A stretch of 6,321 nucleotides of DNA from Planctomycetota bacterium. Its GTDB lineage: Bacteria > Planctomycetota > UBA1135 > GCA-002686595. Below, in pieces: positions 5,049 to 6,321 of the stretch (positions within the stretch are counted from its first letter, which is position 1; the number at the start of each line of letters is the position of its first letter). The stretch is from NCBI GenBank assembly GCA_013140785.1, contig JABFRZ010000398.1, positions 1 to 6,321 of the forward strand, written 5' to 3'. Made by a program: the position numbers and the translations under genes. The notes below the pieces were generated by a model. It was not told the origin of the DNA, did no database searches, and was given only the letters and a program-made list of their open reading frames with translations.

Positions 5049-6321
5049 ATGCACAAGCCCCTTCCGCGCCTGACCCAGCCGCTCGTCCGCGACCGCCTGC
5101 CCTCGGGTGAGCGCGGGCCGCAGCGCGCCGCGAGCTGGGACGAGGCGCTCGAGCGCGCCGCCGCAGGCTTGAGAGCGAGCAAGGAGCGCCACGGGCCGAG
5201 CTCGGTGGGCGTCTTCTCGTGCTCGAAGGCGACCAACGAGGTGAACTATCTGGCGCAGAAGTTCATCCGCCTCGCCATCGGCAGCAACAACATCGACTCC
5301 TGCAATCGGACCTGACACGCGCCCAGCGTCGTCGGTCTGGCGACGGTCTTCGGTGCGGGCGGCGGGACGAGCTCCTACAAGGAAGCGGAGGAGACCGACG
5401 TGCTCTTCCTGTGGGGCTCGAACGCGCGCGAGACGCACCCGATCTTCTTCCACCACGTGTTGAAGGGCCTGCGGCGCGGCGCGCGCCTCTACACGGTCGA
5501 TCCGCGGCGCACGAGCTCGGCCGAGTGGGCGGATCTGTGGCTCGGGCTCGAGGTCGGGAGCGACATCGCGCTGTCGAACGGCATCGCCCACGTGATCCTG
5601 CGCGAGGGGCTCGAGAACCGGCGCTTCATCGAGCGCGCGACCGCGGGCTTCGATGCGTACCGCAGTCACGTGCTCGCCCACTACCCGCTCGAGCGCGTCG
5701 CGCGCGACACGGGCATCCCCGCGGCCTCGATCGAGCGCGTGGCCCGCGACTACGCGCGCGCCGACCGCGCCATGATCTGCTGGACGCTCGGCATCACCGA
5801 GCACCACAACGCGGTGGACAACGTGCTCGCGCTGATCAATCTGGCGCTCTTGACCGGCCACGTAGGCAAGTGGGGTTCGGGCCTCAATCCGCTGCGCGGC
5901 CAGAACAACGTGCAGGGCGGCGGCGACATGGGCGCGCTGCCGCACAAGCTGACCGGCTTCCAGGACGTCGAGGACGACGCGCTGCGCGGCAAGTTCGAGC
6001 GCCTGTGGGGCGCGAAGATCCCGCCCAAGAAGGGCTGGCACCTGACCGAGATGTTCGAGGCCATGGAGCGCGGCGAATTGCGCGCGCTGTACGTGATCGG
6101 CGAGAACCCGGCCCAGTCCGAGGCCGACTCGACCCACGCGCTGCACCTGCTCGACGGGCTCGACACGCTGATCGTGCAGGACCTGTTCCTCACGAAGACC
6201 GCGCAGATGGCCGACGTCGTGTTCCCGGCCACCGCCGGCTTCGCCGAGTCCGAGGGCACGGTCACGAACAGCGAGCGGCGCGTGCAGCGCGTGCGCCGCG
6301 CCGTCGCGCCGCCCGCGGGCG
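5049..6321 (+). CDS. fdhF: Formate dehydrogenase alpha subunit, selenocysteine-containing, molybdopterin type; C-terminus beyond the window
   Basis: Oxidises formate to CO2 at a bis-molybdopterin guanine dinucleotide Mo or W centre. The 424 codons in view include one in-frame TGA (codon 89) read as selenocysteine. Matches to E. coli FdhF, from memory: SWDEAL at 29-34; SKATNEVNYLAQKFIR at 59-74; IGSNNIDSCNRT then U89-H90-APSVVGL; WGSN at 122-125; DPRR at 151-154; NPLRGQNNVQGGGDMGALP with the active-site arginine R283; GENP at 351-354; QDLFLTKTAQMADVVFPA from 377. U89 and H90 correspond to U140 and H141 of FdhF, and the U89-R283 interval (194) matches U140-R333 (193). The N-terminus begins at KPLPRLTQPLVRD, so about 50 residues that normally carry the four [4Fe-4S] cysteines and the lysine next to the cluster are absent. 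An in-frame TGA at 5019-5021 leaves no room for an extension, and no Shine-Dalgarno site precedes the ATG. About 250 residues probably lie past the right edge. The gene symbol reflects the closest family; fdhA would be equally reasonable. Confidence 0.93.
5313..5345 (+). promoter_or_regulatory. Selenocysteine UGA codon and bacterial SECIS hairpin
   Basis: The TGA at 5313-5315 lies in the formate dehydrogenase frame. Bases 5327-5333 (CGTCGTC) pair with 5339-5345 (GGCGACG) in a 7 bp stem with one G-U wobble, leaving the 5-base loop GGTCT at 5334-5338. Bacterial SECIS elements, bound by the elongation factor SelB, need an apical-loop GU at a fixed distance after the UGA. As I recall the E. coli fdhF element, its loop is also GGUCU and starts 18 bases after the UGA, exactly as here. 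The hairpin is inside the coding sequence, as is usual for bacteria. Confidence 0.92.

Noticed and set aside
5313..5315. TGA as a true stop or inactivating mutation in the formate dehydrogenase gene
   Set aside because: It falls exactly on the family's selenocysteine site, is followed by the catalytic histidine and a SECIS hairpin, and the downstream frame is undamaged over more than 330 codons.

Overview
The window is GC-rich DNA (clearly above 60 percent G+C; not computed exactly) with few Shine-Dalgarno sites. It carries secreted proteins of a kind common in Planctomycetota: a parallel beta-helix protein with a stereotyped C-terminal tail, and a signal-peptide/TIG-like/membrane protein. 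A member of the Planctomycetota is the best guess, but it rests on protein style only, with no marker gene in view.

Layout. Positions 1-1152 (minus) hold most of a secreted serine beta-lactamase/penicillin-binding-protein-like hydrolase that runs off the left edge. Diverging from it across 127 bp is a small exported cytochrome b562-like protein (1280-1747, plus). It converges, with a 21 bp gap, on a membrane-anchored protein of unknown function (1769-3274, minus) with an N-terminal beta-sandwich-like region, a TIG-like domain, one transmembrane helix and a cytoplasmic tail. A 252 bp divergent intergenic region with two small GC-rich hairpins leads to a secreted beta-helix protein (3527 or 3608 to 4906, plus). 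Between it and the next gene lies a short relic (4921-5021) that repeats the leader of the beta-helix gene and its last 12 codons. The right end (5049-6321, plus, open at the edge) is a molybdopterin formate dehydrogenase alpha subunit.

The strongest finding is in the last gene. Its apparent stop TGA at 5313-5315 lies exactly where formate dehydrogenase H has selenocysteine. It is followed at the expected distance by a hairpin with a GGUCU loop, and the reading frame then continues as clear formate dehydrogenase to the window edge. A standard gene call would leave an 88-residue fragment and might instead choose a spurious antisense ORF. The same protein lacks the N-terminal region that carries the four-cysteine [4Fe-4S] cluster in known relatives; an in-frame stop 27 bases upstream of the start excludes an extension. 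The duplicated relic lies immediately upstream, so a rearrangement at this junction is plausible.

The genes do not form an obvious single pathway. The b562-like protein and the formate dehydrogenase are both redox proteins, but they lie apart and nothing in the sequence links them. No tRNA, rRNA, CRISPR array, insertion sequence or origin was seen.
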